This document shows, in pieces, positions 24,985 to 33,040 of a stretch of 64,000 nt of DNA. The stretch lies in NCBI RefSeq assembly GCF_900110255.1, contig NZ_FODD01000033.1, forward strand, positions 36,914-100,913. Reading direction: 5' to 3'. This stretch comes from Actinacidiphila rubida (GTDB taxonomy: Bacteria > Actinomycetota > Actinomycetes > Streptomycetales > Streptomycetaceae). The notes below the pieces were generated by a model, which was not told the origin of the DNA, ran no database searches, and worked only from the letters and a program-made list of their open reading frames with translations. Numbering within the stretch: the stretch's first letter is position 1; the number at the start of each line of letters is the position of its first letter. The position numbers and the translations under genes are program-made.

Positions 24985-26084
24985 AAGGTGCCCTTCGGGT
25001 GGCGCGGCGGCCTCGGGGCGAGCAGGGCGCCCAGAGCGGACAGGACGGTCTCGCGGTCCACGCCCGCGTGGGTGCTGCTCACCAGCTTGCCTTCGGTGCC
25101 GGTGGCCGGATCGCTCCACTGGGCGTCGAACGGCCCGAGCCCGGGGTCGATGCAGGCCAGGTGCACCAGGTGGCCGGCGACGTCGGTCTGCTGGGTGGTG
25201 GCGGGGTGTTTCTCGCGCCGCGGCGGGAAGGGGATGCGTCCCTTGCCCGCCTGCTGGAGGACCACGCGCAGTTCGGCGGCGTCCAGGTCGGCGCGGGTGT
25301 AGACGATCTCGGTCTCCTGGGCGCCGTCCTCGCCCGTGAACGTCGCCGCGCTCTCGGCGGTGAAGCCGTCCAGCGCGCGGGGGGCGTGGTGCGCGTCCAG
25401 GAACGCGGCGAGTTCGCCGGCGGCGGCCCACTGCCCCTCGTGGCGGCGGCCACGGCGCTGGAAGGTGTACAGGCCGGTGGGCACGGCGACCATGTCCACC
25501 GGGTAGCGGGCCCAGTAGCTCAGGGCGTGGAAGGGGGTGCGCAGCACCCGCGCGACGACGTCGTCGCCGCCGGGCACCAGGTGCTCGTGCAGCGTGGTCA
25601 GTTCGGCGTCGGTGAACTGCCCTTCCAGGACCGACAGTTCGACGGTGGTGCGGCTCATGCGCACCGAGGTGGCGGGGTTGTTCAGGTAGTCCGTGCCGAA
25701 CCAGAGGACGTGCCCGCTCGAGAGGGTCACCGGCCGGGTGTGGCTGCCCCACAGGCAGGGGTGGTCGGCGGCGGGGAACGCCCAGTCGTACAGGAACTGC
25801 TTGATGCGCAGGCGCCGGCCGGGCCCGGCGATCTCGCTGCGGTGCACCGCGTTGTTCGCCTCCGACCAGGGGCTGCGTCCGGTGGCCTCGCCGTGGTGGC
25901 CGGGCGGGGCCTCCTTGCGCAGCGTGGAGGTCAGGACGCGGCAGCCTTCGGGCAGCGCGGTGGGTTTCCACAGCACGAAGTTGCACCAGGGCTGGGCCTG
26001 TTCGGCGGGCAGTTCGACGGGCGCCGCCTCCAGGTCGGCGGCGCGCGGCACGATGTGCCAGTTCCAGTCTTTCCTGACCGTCAT
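24981..26084 (-). CDS. Protein of unknown function in the peptide-linked cluster
   Basis: A 367-residue protein starting at ATG 26084, preceded by AGGAG 8 bases upstream. No signal peptide or membrane segment is seen. It is rich in Trp, Tyr and His (DWNWHIVPR, PWCNFVLWKPT, RIKQFLYDWAFPA, SGHVLWFGTDYLNN), suggesting a folded enzyme or binding protein. The C-terminal half has YTFQRRGRRHEGQW and LVHLACIDPGLGPFDAQW. I do not recognise a family. It is separated by 126 bases from the esterase upstream and is fused translationally (GTGA) to the dehydrogenase downstream, so it belongs to the pathway. Confidence 0.75.
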   Translation of the reverse strand: MTVRKDWNWHIVPRAADLEAAPVELPAEQAQPWCNFVLWKPTALPEGCRVLTSTLRKEAPPGHHGEATGRSPWSEANNAVHRSEIAGPGRRLRIKQFLYDWAFPAADHPCLWGSHTRPVTLSSGHVLWFGTDYLNNPATSVRMSRTTVELSVLEGQFTDAELTTLHEHLVPGGDDVVARVLRTPFHALSYWARYPVDMVAVPTGLYTFQRRGRRHEGQWAAAGELAAFLDAHHAPRALDGFTAESAATFTGEDGAQETEIVYTRADLDAAELRVVLQQAGKGRIPFPPRREKHPATTQQTDVAGHLVHLACIDPGLGPFDAQWSDPATGTEGKLVSSTHAGVDRETVLSALGALLAPRPPRHPKGTL

Positions 26085-26210
26085 ACCGTGTGCTCCTGCT
26101 TTCTGTGTCACGGGGCCGGGCCGGGGCGGGCCGTGGGCGGGGCGGGCAGGCCGGGGGCCGGCGCTCTCGGGCGGCGCGGCGCGCCGTGCGCGGGGGTGCG
26201 GGGGGTGCGG

Positions 26211-27221
26211 CTACGGGCCGTCGTCGCGTTCGGTGTGCCAGGCCCGGGCCAGCAGGGACAGGGACGTCAGGAAGCGGTGCTCGATGCCCTGGTGGCCGCC
26301 GTCGTGCTCCTGGTACTCGTGGGCGACGCCGTGCCGGGCCAAGGTGGCGTGCAGCGCGCGTACGCCCCAGTGCATGTGGTATTCGTCGCGCTGCCCGGTG
26401 TCCAGGTACAGCAGCCGCAGTGCGCGCAGCCGCTCCAGGGCGCCGGCGACCAGGTGCACCGGGTCGTGGCGCAGCCATTCCTGCCAGACCTCGGGGCGGA
26501 AGACGCCGGTGGCGGGGTCGCAGGGCAGGGCGTCGGCGGGGGCGGTGGGCGCGTGGGGGGTGTAGCACATGCCCATCGCGACCAGGCTCATGGCCACCAT
26601 GAACGGGCCGTCGTGCGGTCCGGTGCGGCGGCGGGCGAGGAACGCGGTGACGCCGCCGGCCTGCCGCAGGGTGTCCAGGACGCCGGGCAGCAGCGGCAGG
26701 TAGGCGTGCTCGAAGCCGGCGTCGGGGGTGTGGGCGACGACCGCGCCGAACAGGTCGCCGCGCATGCCGGCGATCAGTGCCCCGTAGCCGCCGCTGGACT
26801 TGCCGCCGACGGCCCGCCAGGCGGGTTCGGGGCGGGTGCGGAAACGCTGGTCGACCTCGGTGACGACTTCGGCGAGGTAGTCGGAGTACCGGCCGCAGGC
26901 GGGGGAGTTGATGTACTGCGAGCCGCCGAAGGCGGTCGCGCAGTCGGGAACGGCGACCAGGGCCCGCGGCGCGCTGCCCCGCGCCATGGCCGCCCACATC
27001 TGCTGGGCGACCGGTGCGCCGAAGACGATGCCGCGGGTGGTCAGGGACGCCGTCGCGCCGAACCCGGGCAGCCAGTACAGGACCGGGAGCCGCTCGCCGG
27101 GATGGTGCCCGGGGGGCAGCAGCACCTCGACGGTGCGGTGGTGGGGGTCGCCCAGCGGGTTGTCCAGCAGGCTCTTGCTCTCGTGGGTGAAGCTGACCCG
27201 CCGGCCCTGCGGTGCGCTCAT
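26211..27221 (-). CDS. Alpha/beta hydrolase, esterase D family
   Basis: A 336-residue hydrolase of the putative esterase family (esterase D/antigen 85 type). HHRTVEVLLPPGHHPGERLPVLYWLPGFG starts the fold, GGKSSGGYGALIAG is the nucleophile elbow (GKSSGG, Ser), and DTGQRDEYHMHWG and EHDGGHQG supply probable acid and His. Serine hydrolase or acyl/peptide cleavage activity is expected. The ATG overlaps the MBL stop as ATGA. No signal peptide, so it acts in the cytoplasm. Confidence 0.85.
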   Translation of the reverse strand: MSAPQGRRVSFTHESKSLLDNPLGDPHHRTVEVLLPPGHHPGERLPVLYWLPGFGATASLTTRGIVFGAPVAQQMWAAMARGSAPRALVAVPDCATAFGGSQYINSPACGRYSDYLAEVVTEVDQRFRTRPEPAWRAVGGKSSGGYGALIAGMRGDLFGAVVAHTPDAGFEHAYLPLLPGVLDTLRQAGGVTAFLARRRTGPHDGPFMVAMSLVAMGMCYTPHAPTAPADALPCDPATGVFRPEVWQEWLRHDPVHLVAGALERLRALRLLYLDTGQRDEYHMHWGVRALHATLARHGVAHEYQEHDGGHQGIEHRFLTSLSLLARAWHTERDDGP

Positions 27222-28696
27222 GCCGCGGTCCCGCCCGCGCCCGCCCCCGCGCCACTGGTCTCCGTGCCGCCGCCGCCGCCGCCGCTGCCGCTGCCGGTGC
27301 CGCTGCCGGTGGTGCGCAGGGCGTGTTCGACGTGCCGGGTGTAGTAGACGGGGTGGTGGAAGACCGCGGACAGCAGGTTGCTGTTGCTGGCCCACAGGGC
27401 GTAGGAGCTGCCGAACAGCAACTCGGCGTCCAGGAGGGCCTGCAGGGTGGCGGCGGCGATCTCGGTGTATCCCGCGTCGTGCGCGGTGTGCCGGCGTGCG
27501 GCGCCCGTGCCCAGGCGCACGACCCGGCCGCTGACCGGTTCCAGCAGGTACGAGGAGGTGGTCCGGTCGTCGCCGTACAGGGACAGGGTGTGGCTGGCGC
27601 CGCTGTCCAGGGCCCGGTACCAGAAGTCGGTGCCGACCAGGAGGTCCATGAGTTCGGCGATGAGGGTGGTGTTGTCGCGGGTCTGGCGGCCCCACCGGTC
27701 GCGTGCGGGGTCGAAGGCGGGCACGGCCGCCTTCGGGTCGAGTGTCACCTCGGCGGACAGGGCCTGGAAGTCGTAGCCGCCGGGGGCGAAGGGGGCGGGG
27801 TGCAGGTCGGTCTTGCCGTCGTGGATCTCCAGGACCTGTCCCGGTCCCCACAGTGCGGCCGGCCGGCCCAGTTCGTTCAGGCGCTGGAAGGCCTCCCAGG
27901 GGGTGAAGGGGAAGATGGTGCGGTTGCACCAGGCGTAGTCCTCGGTGCCCTGGCCGCTGACCTTCCAGCCGAAGGAGGAGGGGATGGTCAAGGCGGCGTC
28001 CAGGGTCGCGGCGTAGCGGTCGAAGGTGTCCCGGGCGCGTTTCTTGACGGCGCCGGGGTCGGTCAGCGGGCGGCGTTCGGTGAGCACGCCGGGCGGGGAG
28101 ACGCTGTGCGCGGGGATGAACGCGACGTCGATGCGGGGGGCGTCGGGCCGGCTGAAGAACTCGACGGTGGAGTCGTGCAGGATCGCGTCGCCGCACAGCA
28201 TGACCGCCGCCTGCGGGGTCTGGAGCAGCACGCTCATCTCGGGGAACGGCACGTCGGAGGCGAAGGTGCGCAACTGCACGTCCCCGAGCCGGACGGTGTC
28301 GCCGGGGGTGACGGGGGTCAGGCGTTCGAAGCCCAGGCGGCGCAGTGTCCAGGGCATGGCCTGGTGGCCCAGTCCGGAGGCGGTGAACCGGGGCAGGGCG
28401 GGGCCGGCGGGGAACAGGCAGGTGGTCTCGGGCGCCCGCCGGGGGGTCTCGTCGAAGTCGACGTCGGCGTCGTCGAGGATCCGGGCCAGTGAGGGGAAGT
28501 GGTGGTGGTCGAAGTGGTGGTGGCTGAAGACGATGTGGTCGACGCCGCCGTCCAGGACCGCGCCCAGCTCACCGGGGACCGGGGGGTGGTGTTCCCAGAA
28601 GCGGTCCAGGCGCTGGGTCAGCCACGGGTCGACCAGGATGCGCCGGGTGCCGGTCTCCACCAGCACGGCGGCGTGGCCGAGCGAGGTCAGGCGCAT
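27218..28696 (-). CDS. Metallo-beta-lactamase-fold hydrolase with a C-terminal extension
   Basis: A 492-residue protein. The N-terminal MBL domain starts MRLTSLGHAAVLVETGTRRILVDPW; FSHHHFDHHHFPS is the HxHxDH metal motif, MLCGDAILHD supplies the next Asp and IPAHSV a late His. It is UlaG-like in shape. About 230 further residues follow without a recognised domain, ending in a Gly/Ser/Thr-rich tail coded by repeats. The start overlaps the upstream stop (TGATG). It may hydrolyse a lactone or amide intermediate; this is inference. Confidence 0.85.
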   Translation of the reverse strand: MRLTSLGHAAVLVETGTRRILVDPWLTQRLDRFWEHHPPVPGELGAVLDGGVDHIVFSHHHFDHHHFPSLARILDDADVDFDETPRRAPETTCLFPAGPALPRFTASGLGHQAMPWTLRRLGFERLTPVTPGDTVRLGDVQLRTFASDVPFPEMSVLLQTPQAAVMLCGDAILHDSTVEFFSRPDAPRIDVAFIPAHSVSPPGVLTERRPLTDPGAVKKRARDTFDRYAATLDAALTIPSSFGWKVSGQGTEDYAWCNRTIFPFTPWEAFQRLNELGRPAALWGPGQVLEIHDGKTDLHPAPFAPGGYDFQALSAEVTLDPKAAVPAFDPARDRWGRQTRDNTTLIAELMDLLVGTDFWYRALDSGASHTLSLYGDDRTTSSYLLEPVSGRVVRLGTGAARRHTAHDAGYTEIAAATLQALLDAELLFGSSYALWASNSNLLSAVFHHPVYYTRHVEHALRTTGSGTGSGSGGGGGGTETSGAGAGAGGTAA

Positions 28697-30066
28697 CACC
28701 GCGTCACCTCGTACACGCAGCGGAAGCCGACCTCGTTGTGGAAGTCGGTGATCAGGTCCTTGCCCCGGTAGTACGTGGTCAGGCAGGTCTGCGGTGAGGT
28801 CCAGGTGCCGCCGCGCAGGACGTGGAAGGCGTCCTTGCGGTTCATGAACTCCATCGGGTGGCGGCCCTTGAAGAACGGGTCCATGTCCTGGCCGGTGTAG
28901 AAGTTCGTGCGGGTCAGTTCCCACACGTTGCCGGACATCTGCAGCGCTCCGTAGGGGCTGGCGCCCTGCGGGAGGCTGTCGGAGGGCAGCACCGGGTGGG
29001 CGGGCACGTCGGAGTCGGTGGTGGTCACCAGCAGCGCTTCGAGTTCGTCCAGGTCGGCGACGGCGGTGCCGTAGGAGCGTTCCACGTAGTTGACGCGCGC
29101 GGGGTCCCAGTCGTCTCCCCACGGGTAGGTGCGGCCGTCGGTGCCGCGGGCGGCCTTCTCCCACTGCAGTTCGCTGGGCAGGCTGCCGCCGCTCCACCGG
29201 GCGAAGGCCCACGCGTCGTACCAGTCGACGCCGACGACGGGCATGCCGGGCGCGTTGAAGCGCGGGTCGTGCGCGTGCACGGGCTGGTGGTCGCGGCCCT
29301 CCGGCTGGTCGGGGTGGTCGAAGCGGGTGGATCCGGCGATGTCGGCGAGGAACTGCCGGTAGCGGGCGTTGGTGACGGTGGTCCGGTCGATGTAGTAGGC
29401 GTCCAGGTGCTCCGCGCGCAGCGGGTTGTCGCCCTGCGTCATGCGGAACGGCCCCGTGCCGGGCTCGGCCACCCCCGCCATGAAGGGGCCGGCCGGCACC
29501 AGCACCACGTCCTGGTGGCGGCGGGGGCGCTCGGTGTGCTCGCGGATCCGCGCCCGCATCTGGGAGAAGTACTCGTCCTCCAGCTGCCGCAGCCGGCCGG
29601 GGTCGGTGCTGCCGAAGATGGCGAGCAGGGCGCGCTTGGTGAAGGCGGCGCCGCAGCCGACGGGCTTGCGGGTGAAGTCCGGCCGCGTGAAGTTGCTGGG
29701 CCACCCGGAGATGCGGATGAGGTCGGGCACGGCCGCGTCGATGCGGTGCTCGGTGGCCGTCTTCAGGGCGGTGAACGCGACCCAGTCGACCGGGTCGTGG
29801 CTGGCCGCGGCGACGGCGCTCGCCGCCTCGGGGACCTGGCGGTGGCGGCCGGCCAGGATGCGGACGGCGGCGGCCCGCACCGGCCACTCGGGGTGGTGCG
29901 CGGACAGGCTGATCAGCAGGGGGATGCCCGGGGCGTCCTGGCCGTCCTTGTCGGCAAGACCGATCACGGACCGGACCGACGCCCAGTACCGCTCGTCGCT
30001 CGACCCGTCCACCTTGAGGTACTCGGGCGGAATCTCCACGGTTTCCGAAACGAGGTGTCCTACCAC
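28696..30066 (-). CDS. FGE/SUMF1-fold enzyme with a helical-repeat N-terminus
   Basis: A 456-residue protein from GTG 30066, chosen because GGGGAG lies 7-8 bases upstream. The first 180 residues look like HEAT-type repeats (IPLLISLSAHHPEWPVRAAAVRIL, DWVAFTALKTATEH). The C-terminal half is an FGE-sulfatase domain: VPAGPFMAGV, VGVDWYDAWAFARWSGGSLPSELQWEKAARG, YPWGDDWDP, GALQMSGNVWELT, LRGGTW and GFRCVYE. The Cys pair that binds copper in true FGE is not present in its usual place, so it is more likely an EgtB/PvdO-type oxygenase or a binding protein than a sulfatase activator. It heads the operon after the small peptide. Confidence 0.85.
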   Translation of the reverse strand: MVGHLVSETVEIPPEYLKVDGSSDERYWASVRSVIGLADKDGQDAPGIPLLISLSAHHPEWPVRAAAVRILAGRHRQVPEAASAVAAASHDPVDWVAFTALKTATEHRIDAAVPDLIRISGWPSNFTRPDFTRKPVGCGAAFTKRALLAIFGSTDPGRLRQLEDEYFSQMRARIREHTERPRRHQDVVLVPAGPFMAGVAEPGTGPFRMTQGDNPLRAEHLDAYYIDRTTVTNARYRQFLADIAGSTRFDHPDQPEGRDHQPVHAHDPRFNAPGMPVVGVDWYDAWAFARWSGGSLPSELQWEKAARGTDGRTYPWGDDWDPARVNYVERSYGTAVADLDELEALLVTTTDSDVPAHPVLPSDSLPQGASPYGALQMSGNVWELTRTNFYTGQDMDPFFKGRHPMEFMNRKDAFHVLRGGTWTSPQTCLTTYYRGKDLITDFHNEVGFRCVYEVTR

Positions 30067-30094
30067 TTGATATCTCCCCTGGAATCCATTAGGA

Positions 30095-30125
30095 GCCGCC
30101 CGTACGCTGCATGCGTACGGGCGGC
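30095..30125 (-). terminator. Perfect 13-bp hairpin between peptide ORF and operon
   Basis: GCCGCCCGTACGC and its exact reverse complement flank a 5-base loop. It lies 32 bases after the small ORF and 28 bases before the FGE-fold gene start. It has no U-tract. Such a hairpin would let the short transcript accumulate while only part of transcription reads into the enzyme genes, as in many peptide clusters. Confidence 0.6.
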
Positions 30126-30157
30126 GGAAAACTACCTCGTAGACGGATCGAGCAGCA

Positions 30158-30217
30158 TTACCACTTGGTGGTGTCCTGCTCGCCGTCACGGGTACCCATG
30201 AAGTCCTTCTCCGACAT
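30158..30217 (-). CDS. 19-residue peptide, candidate precursor, scaffold or leader peptide
   Basis: The ORF reads MSEKDFMGTRDGEQDTTKW, then TAA. On the minus strand GGGGTG lies 8 bases before the ATG, a fair ribosome binding site. It is the first ORF of the leftward operon and is set off by a perfect hairpin, the usual layout of a ribosomal peptide precursor. It is acidic in the middle and ends Thr-Thr-Lys-Trp, without Cys. No PEARL, radical SAM or cyclodehydratase gene is nearby; the ligases and the FGE-fold enzyme are the candidate modifiers. A regulatory leader peptide remains possible, though it has only one Trp codon. Conservation has not been tested. Confidence 0.55.
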   Translation of the reverse strand: MSEKDFMGTRDGEQDTTKW

Positions 30218-30694
30218 GTAAATCACCCCATTTCAGATGATCGACCAGGTCGTGCGTCGATGGCAGATGCCATGACTCCACGACTGTTCGCCCCGCCTCT
30301 TCCAAAGTCAACGGGCATACCGGCGGCCCATCGGGATACGGCTCATTTCGAACCCCACACGTCACACTTCGCAGCCCACGGCGGGGGAGGAACGTCGAGT
30401 TCAACCCGTTCCGGACGCCCGCGGACCGGCCGGGAAGAGTGCTGGCGAAAAACCGACGCAGGGCGGAGGACGCCATTCCGTTTTTCTCTGTTTCTCCTTG
30501 AGTGCACTTCTAGCAGGCTGTGATTCCATGGGGACACGGCCATGATCACCTCGGTGGGAAACGCATTCCGCCCGCGCCGGGAATGGTGAGGCGCGCACCC
30601 TCCGGATCCGCGCCCGGGACAATCACCGGATTCCTTCCGCGGGCCGCTGGTGTTCGCCGCCGACGGTGTTCCGCAGAATAAAGGGGGTCGCTGA
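30218..30694. promoter_or_regulatory. Divergent promoter region of the biosynthetic cluster
   Basis: This 477-base stretch has visibly lower GC and A/T-rich runs (for example CCATTCCGTTTTTCTCTG near 30475) compared with its flanks. ORFs crossing it are not convincing. It must contain the promoters for the peptide operon (left) and the epimerase operon (right). Inverted repeats at 30242-30252 (CGACC-A-GGTCG) and 30260-30273 lie just upstream of the peptide ORF. No cluster-specific regulator is adjacent. Confidence 0.6.
30260..30273. promoter_or_regulatory. 14-bp inverted repeat upstream of the peptide ORF
   Basis: ATGGCA-GA-TGCCAT, 43 bases before the peptide start codon. Its position fits an operator or activator site for the leftward operon, but the binding protein is unknown. 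Confidence 0.4.
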
Positions 30695-31687
30695 ATGGGT
30701 TCGCCCAGTATCGCCGTGAGCCGCCGGGACATCTCCTTCAGCCTGCCGTACTCCTACGCCCGCGGGAACGACCTGGCCTGCACCGTCGTCCGGGTCGAGG
30801 TCCGCGACGGGACGTGGACGGGCCGCGGCGAGGGCGCACCGTTCGAGAGCTTCTTCGAGACCTCGGCCGACGAGGCGGTGCGGGCCCTGGAGCACCTGGC
30901 GGCGACCGTCCCGCCCGCAGCCCTGGACCGGCAGGCGCTGCTGACGCTCATGGAACCGGGCGCGGCCCGCAACGCCCTGGACGCGGCCCTGTGGGACCTG
31001 GAGGCCAAACGCGGCGGCCGGCCGGTGTGGGAACTGGCCGGAACACCGCAGCCCAAGCCGCTGGAGATCATGACGACGATCTCCATGGCCGACCCGGACC
31101 AGTTCGCCCAGGAACTCGCCGAGAGTCGGCACGCACGGATCCTGAAACTGAAACTCGGCTCCGACCACGACACCGAGCGGCTGGAGCGGACCCGCGCCCG
31201 GCGCCCCGACGCGCACCTGGTCGTCGACGTCAACGGCGGCTGGTCGCCCGCGACCCTGCGGGCCATGCTGCCCGTCCTGGAACGCCACGACGTGCGCATG
31301 CTCGAACAGCCCGTGAGCCGGCACGACGAGGAGTGCCTGCGGGGGCTGCCGCACCCGATGCCCATCGTGGCCGACGAGTCGTTCCAGCACGAGGACGACC
31401 TGGACCGGGTGACCGGCCTGTATGACGGCATCAACGTCAAACTCGACAAGTGCGGCGGGCTGACGGCGGCACTGCGGATCTTCGCGCGCGCCCGCGCCCG
31501 GGGGCTGCGCCTGATGCTGGGCTGCCTGCCGGGAAGCTCCCTGTCCTCCGCGGTGGGCTTCCACGCCGCCCAGTGCGCGGAGTTCGTCGACCTCGACGCG
31601 CACCTGCGGCTGGTGGAGGACGTCGAGCCGCGCATGACCGCCACCGGCGGATGGCTGCAGCCCCCGGCGCCGGAGCTGTGGGGATGA
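30695..31687 (+). CDS. Enolase-superfamily dipeptide epimerase-like enzyme
   Basis: A 330-residue member of the muconate-lactonising subgroup. LKLKLGSD is the KxK base motif, VVDVNGGW, LEQPV and ADESF give the three metal ligands (Asp, Glu, Glu/Asp), and INVKLDKCGGL gives the second lysine. The pattern fits L-Ala-D/L-Glu-type dipeptide epimerases. It would invert an alpha-carbon of a dipeptide made by the ligases downstream. AAAGGGGG precedes the ATG. It begins the rightward operon and overlaps the next gene as ATGA. Confidence 0.87.
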   Translation: MGSPSIAVSRRDISFSLPYSYARGNDLACTVVRVEVRDGTWTGRGEGAPFESFFETSADEAVRALEHLAATVPPAALDRQALLTLMEPGAARNALDAALWDLEAKRGGRPVWELAGTPQPKPLEIMTTISMADPDQFAQELAESRHARILKLKLGSDHDTERLERTRARRPDAHLVVDVNGGWSPATLRAMLPVLERHDVRMLEQPVSRHDEECLRGLPHPMPIVADESFQHEDDLDRVTGLYDGINVKLDKCGGLTAALRIFARARARGLRLMLGCLPGSSLSSAVGFHAAQCAEFVDLDAHLRLVEDVEPRMTATGGWLQPPAPELWG

Positions 31688-33027
31688 CCGCGCCCGCGCC
31701 CACCACCACCGAGGCCGGGAACGGCGGCGGGCTGCCCCTGGTCGTCCTCGTGCACAGCGGCTACCAGCTGCTGCGCGAATACCTCTTGGAACAGGTCGCC
31801 GCCTGCGCGCGGGTGTGGCTCTTCCAGGGCACCGAACCCACCTGGGAGAAGCCCTACCTGGCCGGCCACACCGTCGTCGACCCCTACGACGTGACCGCCA
31901 TGACGGCCGCCGCCCACGACCTCACGGCACGCCACCGGGTGCAGGGGGTGGCCTGCTGGAACGAGCTGCTGGTCGAGCAGACCGCCCAGCTGCAGGCCGC
32001 ACTCGGCCTGCCCGGCGCCGACCCGCAGGCCGTCAGCCGCTGCCGCGACAAGCACCTGACCCGCCGGTTCCTGGCCCAGGCCGGCGTCCCGCAGGCCACC
32101 TCCCTGCCGGTGGCGTCCGCGGCCGAGGCCGCCGCCGCGGCCCGGCACCTGGGCTACCCGGTGGTCGTCAAACCCCGCGCGCTCGGCGCGAGCGTGGGAG
32201 TGCGCCGCGTCGACTCACCCGCCCACATCGCCGACGCCTACACCCAGGCCGGCGCCCTGAACCTGGAAGGGGTACCGGACTTCGGCGGCAGCGTGCTGGT
32301 CGAGGAGTACCTGGACGGCGAGGAGATCAGCGTCGACGCGGCCGTCCGCGACGGCCGCCTGACCTTGCTGTACGTGGCGCACAAGACCTGCGCGTTCCCG
32401 CCCTACTTCGAGGAGGTCGGCCACAGCGTCGCCGCGGACGACCCGCTGCTGGACGACGCCGCCCTCATCGACGTCCTGGAGCGCGCGCACCGGGCCGTGG
32501 GCTACGACACCGGCATCACCCACACCGAACTGCGCCTGACGTCGGCCGGCCCGAAGGTCGTCGAGATCAACGCACGCCTGGGCGGTGACCTCATCCCCCT
32601 GGTCGCCGACGTCGTCGCCGGCGCCGGCCCCGGACGCCTGGTGGTGGACGTCGCCTGCGGCCGCCCGGTCCGCGCCCCGGGCCGCCGGCCGGCGTGCGCG
32701 CAGGTCCGGTTCCTGTACCCCGAAGCGGACTGCGTGGTCACCGAGGTGCGCATCGACCGCGACGCCCTGCCGGCGGGAACGGTGCGGGCGGAGCCGATGG
32801 CCCACCCGGGGCAGCAGCTGTCCCTGCCCCCGGCCGGGCACGTCACCAGCCGCTACGGATACGTGCTGGTCACCGGCCCGACCGCGCAGCACTGCCGGCG
32901 CACCGCGCAGGCGGCCGCCCGCGCGGTGCGCCTGGTGGCCGCCCGCCCGGACCACGCCGGCCCGCCCGGCCCCGACGACCCGCACCCGCAGCAGGAGCAG
33001 TACGTATCCGGCGGACAGGAAAGCTGA
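31684..33027 (+). CDS. ATP-grasp carboxylate-amine ligase
   Basis: A 447-residue ATP-grasp enzyme. A pre-ATP-grasp Rossmann-like part (residues 15-115) precedes DKHLTRRFLAQAGVPQ, GYPVVVKPRALGASVGV (nucleotide lysine and Gly-rich loop), VLVEEYLDGEEISVD and HTELRLTSAGPKVVEINARLGGD (metal Glu/Asn). This is the layout of amino acid ligases such as BacD and of peptide-modifying ligases. It likely forms an amide or peptide bond via an acyl phosphate. Start overlaps the epimerase stop as ATGA. Confidence 0.88.
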   Translation: MTAPAPTTTEAGNGGGLPLVVLVHSGYQLLREYLLEQVAACARVWLFQGTEPTWEKPYLAGHTVVDPYDVTAMTAAAHDLTARHRVQGVACWNELLVEQTAQLQAALGLPGADPQAVSRCRDKHLTRRFLAQAGVPQATSLPVASAAEAAAAARHLGYPVVVKPRALGASVGVRRVDSPAHIADAYTQAGALNLEGVPDFGGSVLVEEYLDGEEISVDAAVRDGRLTLLYVAHKTCAFPPYFEEVGHSVAADDPLLDDAALIDVLERAHRAVGYDTGITHTELRLTSAGPKVVEINARLGGDLIPLVADVVAGAGPGRLVVDVACGRPVRAPGRRPACAQVRFLYPEADCVVTEVRIDRDALPAGTVRAEPMAHPGQQLSLPPAGHVTSRYGYVLVTGPTAQHCRRTAQAAARAVRLVAARPDHAGPPGPDDPHPQQEQYVSGGQES

Positions 33028-33040
33028 GGCACGCGACGCC

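Noticed and set aside
28696..30066. True sulfatase-activating FGE
   Set aside because: No sulfatase gene is near, and the Cys pair needed by FGE is not in place.
30158..30217. Classical tryptophan attenuator leader
   Set aside because: Only one Trp codon is present, no trp genes follow, and the hairpin lacks a U-tract and a clear antiterminator pairing with the peptide region. Kept only as a weak alternative to a precursor peptide.
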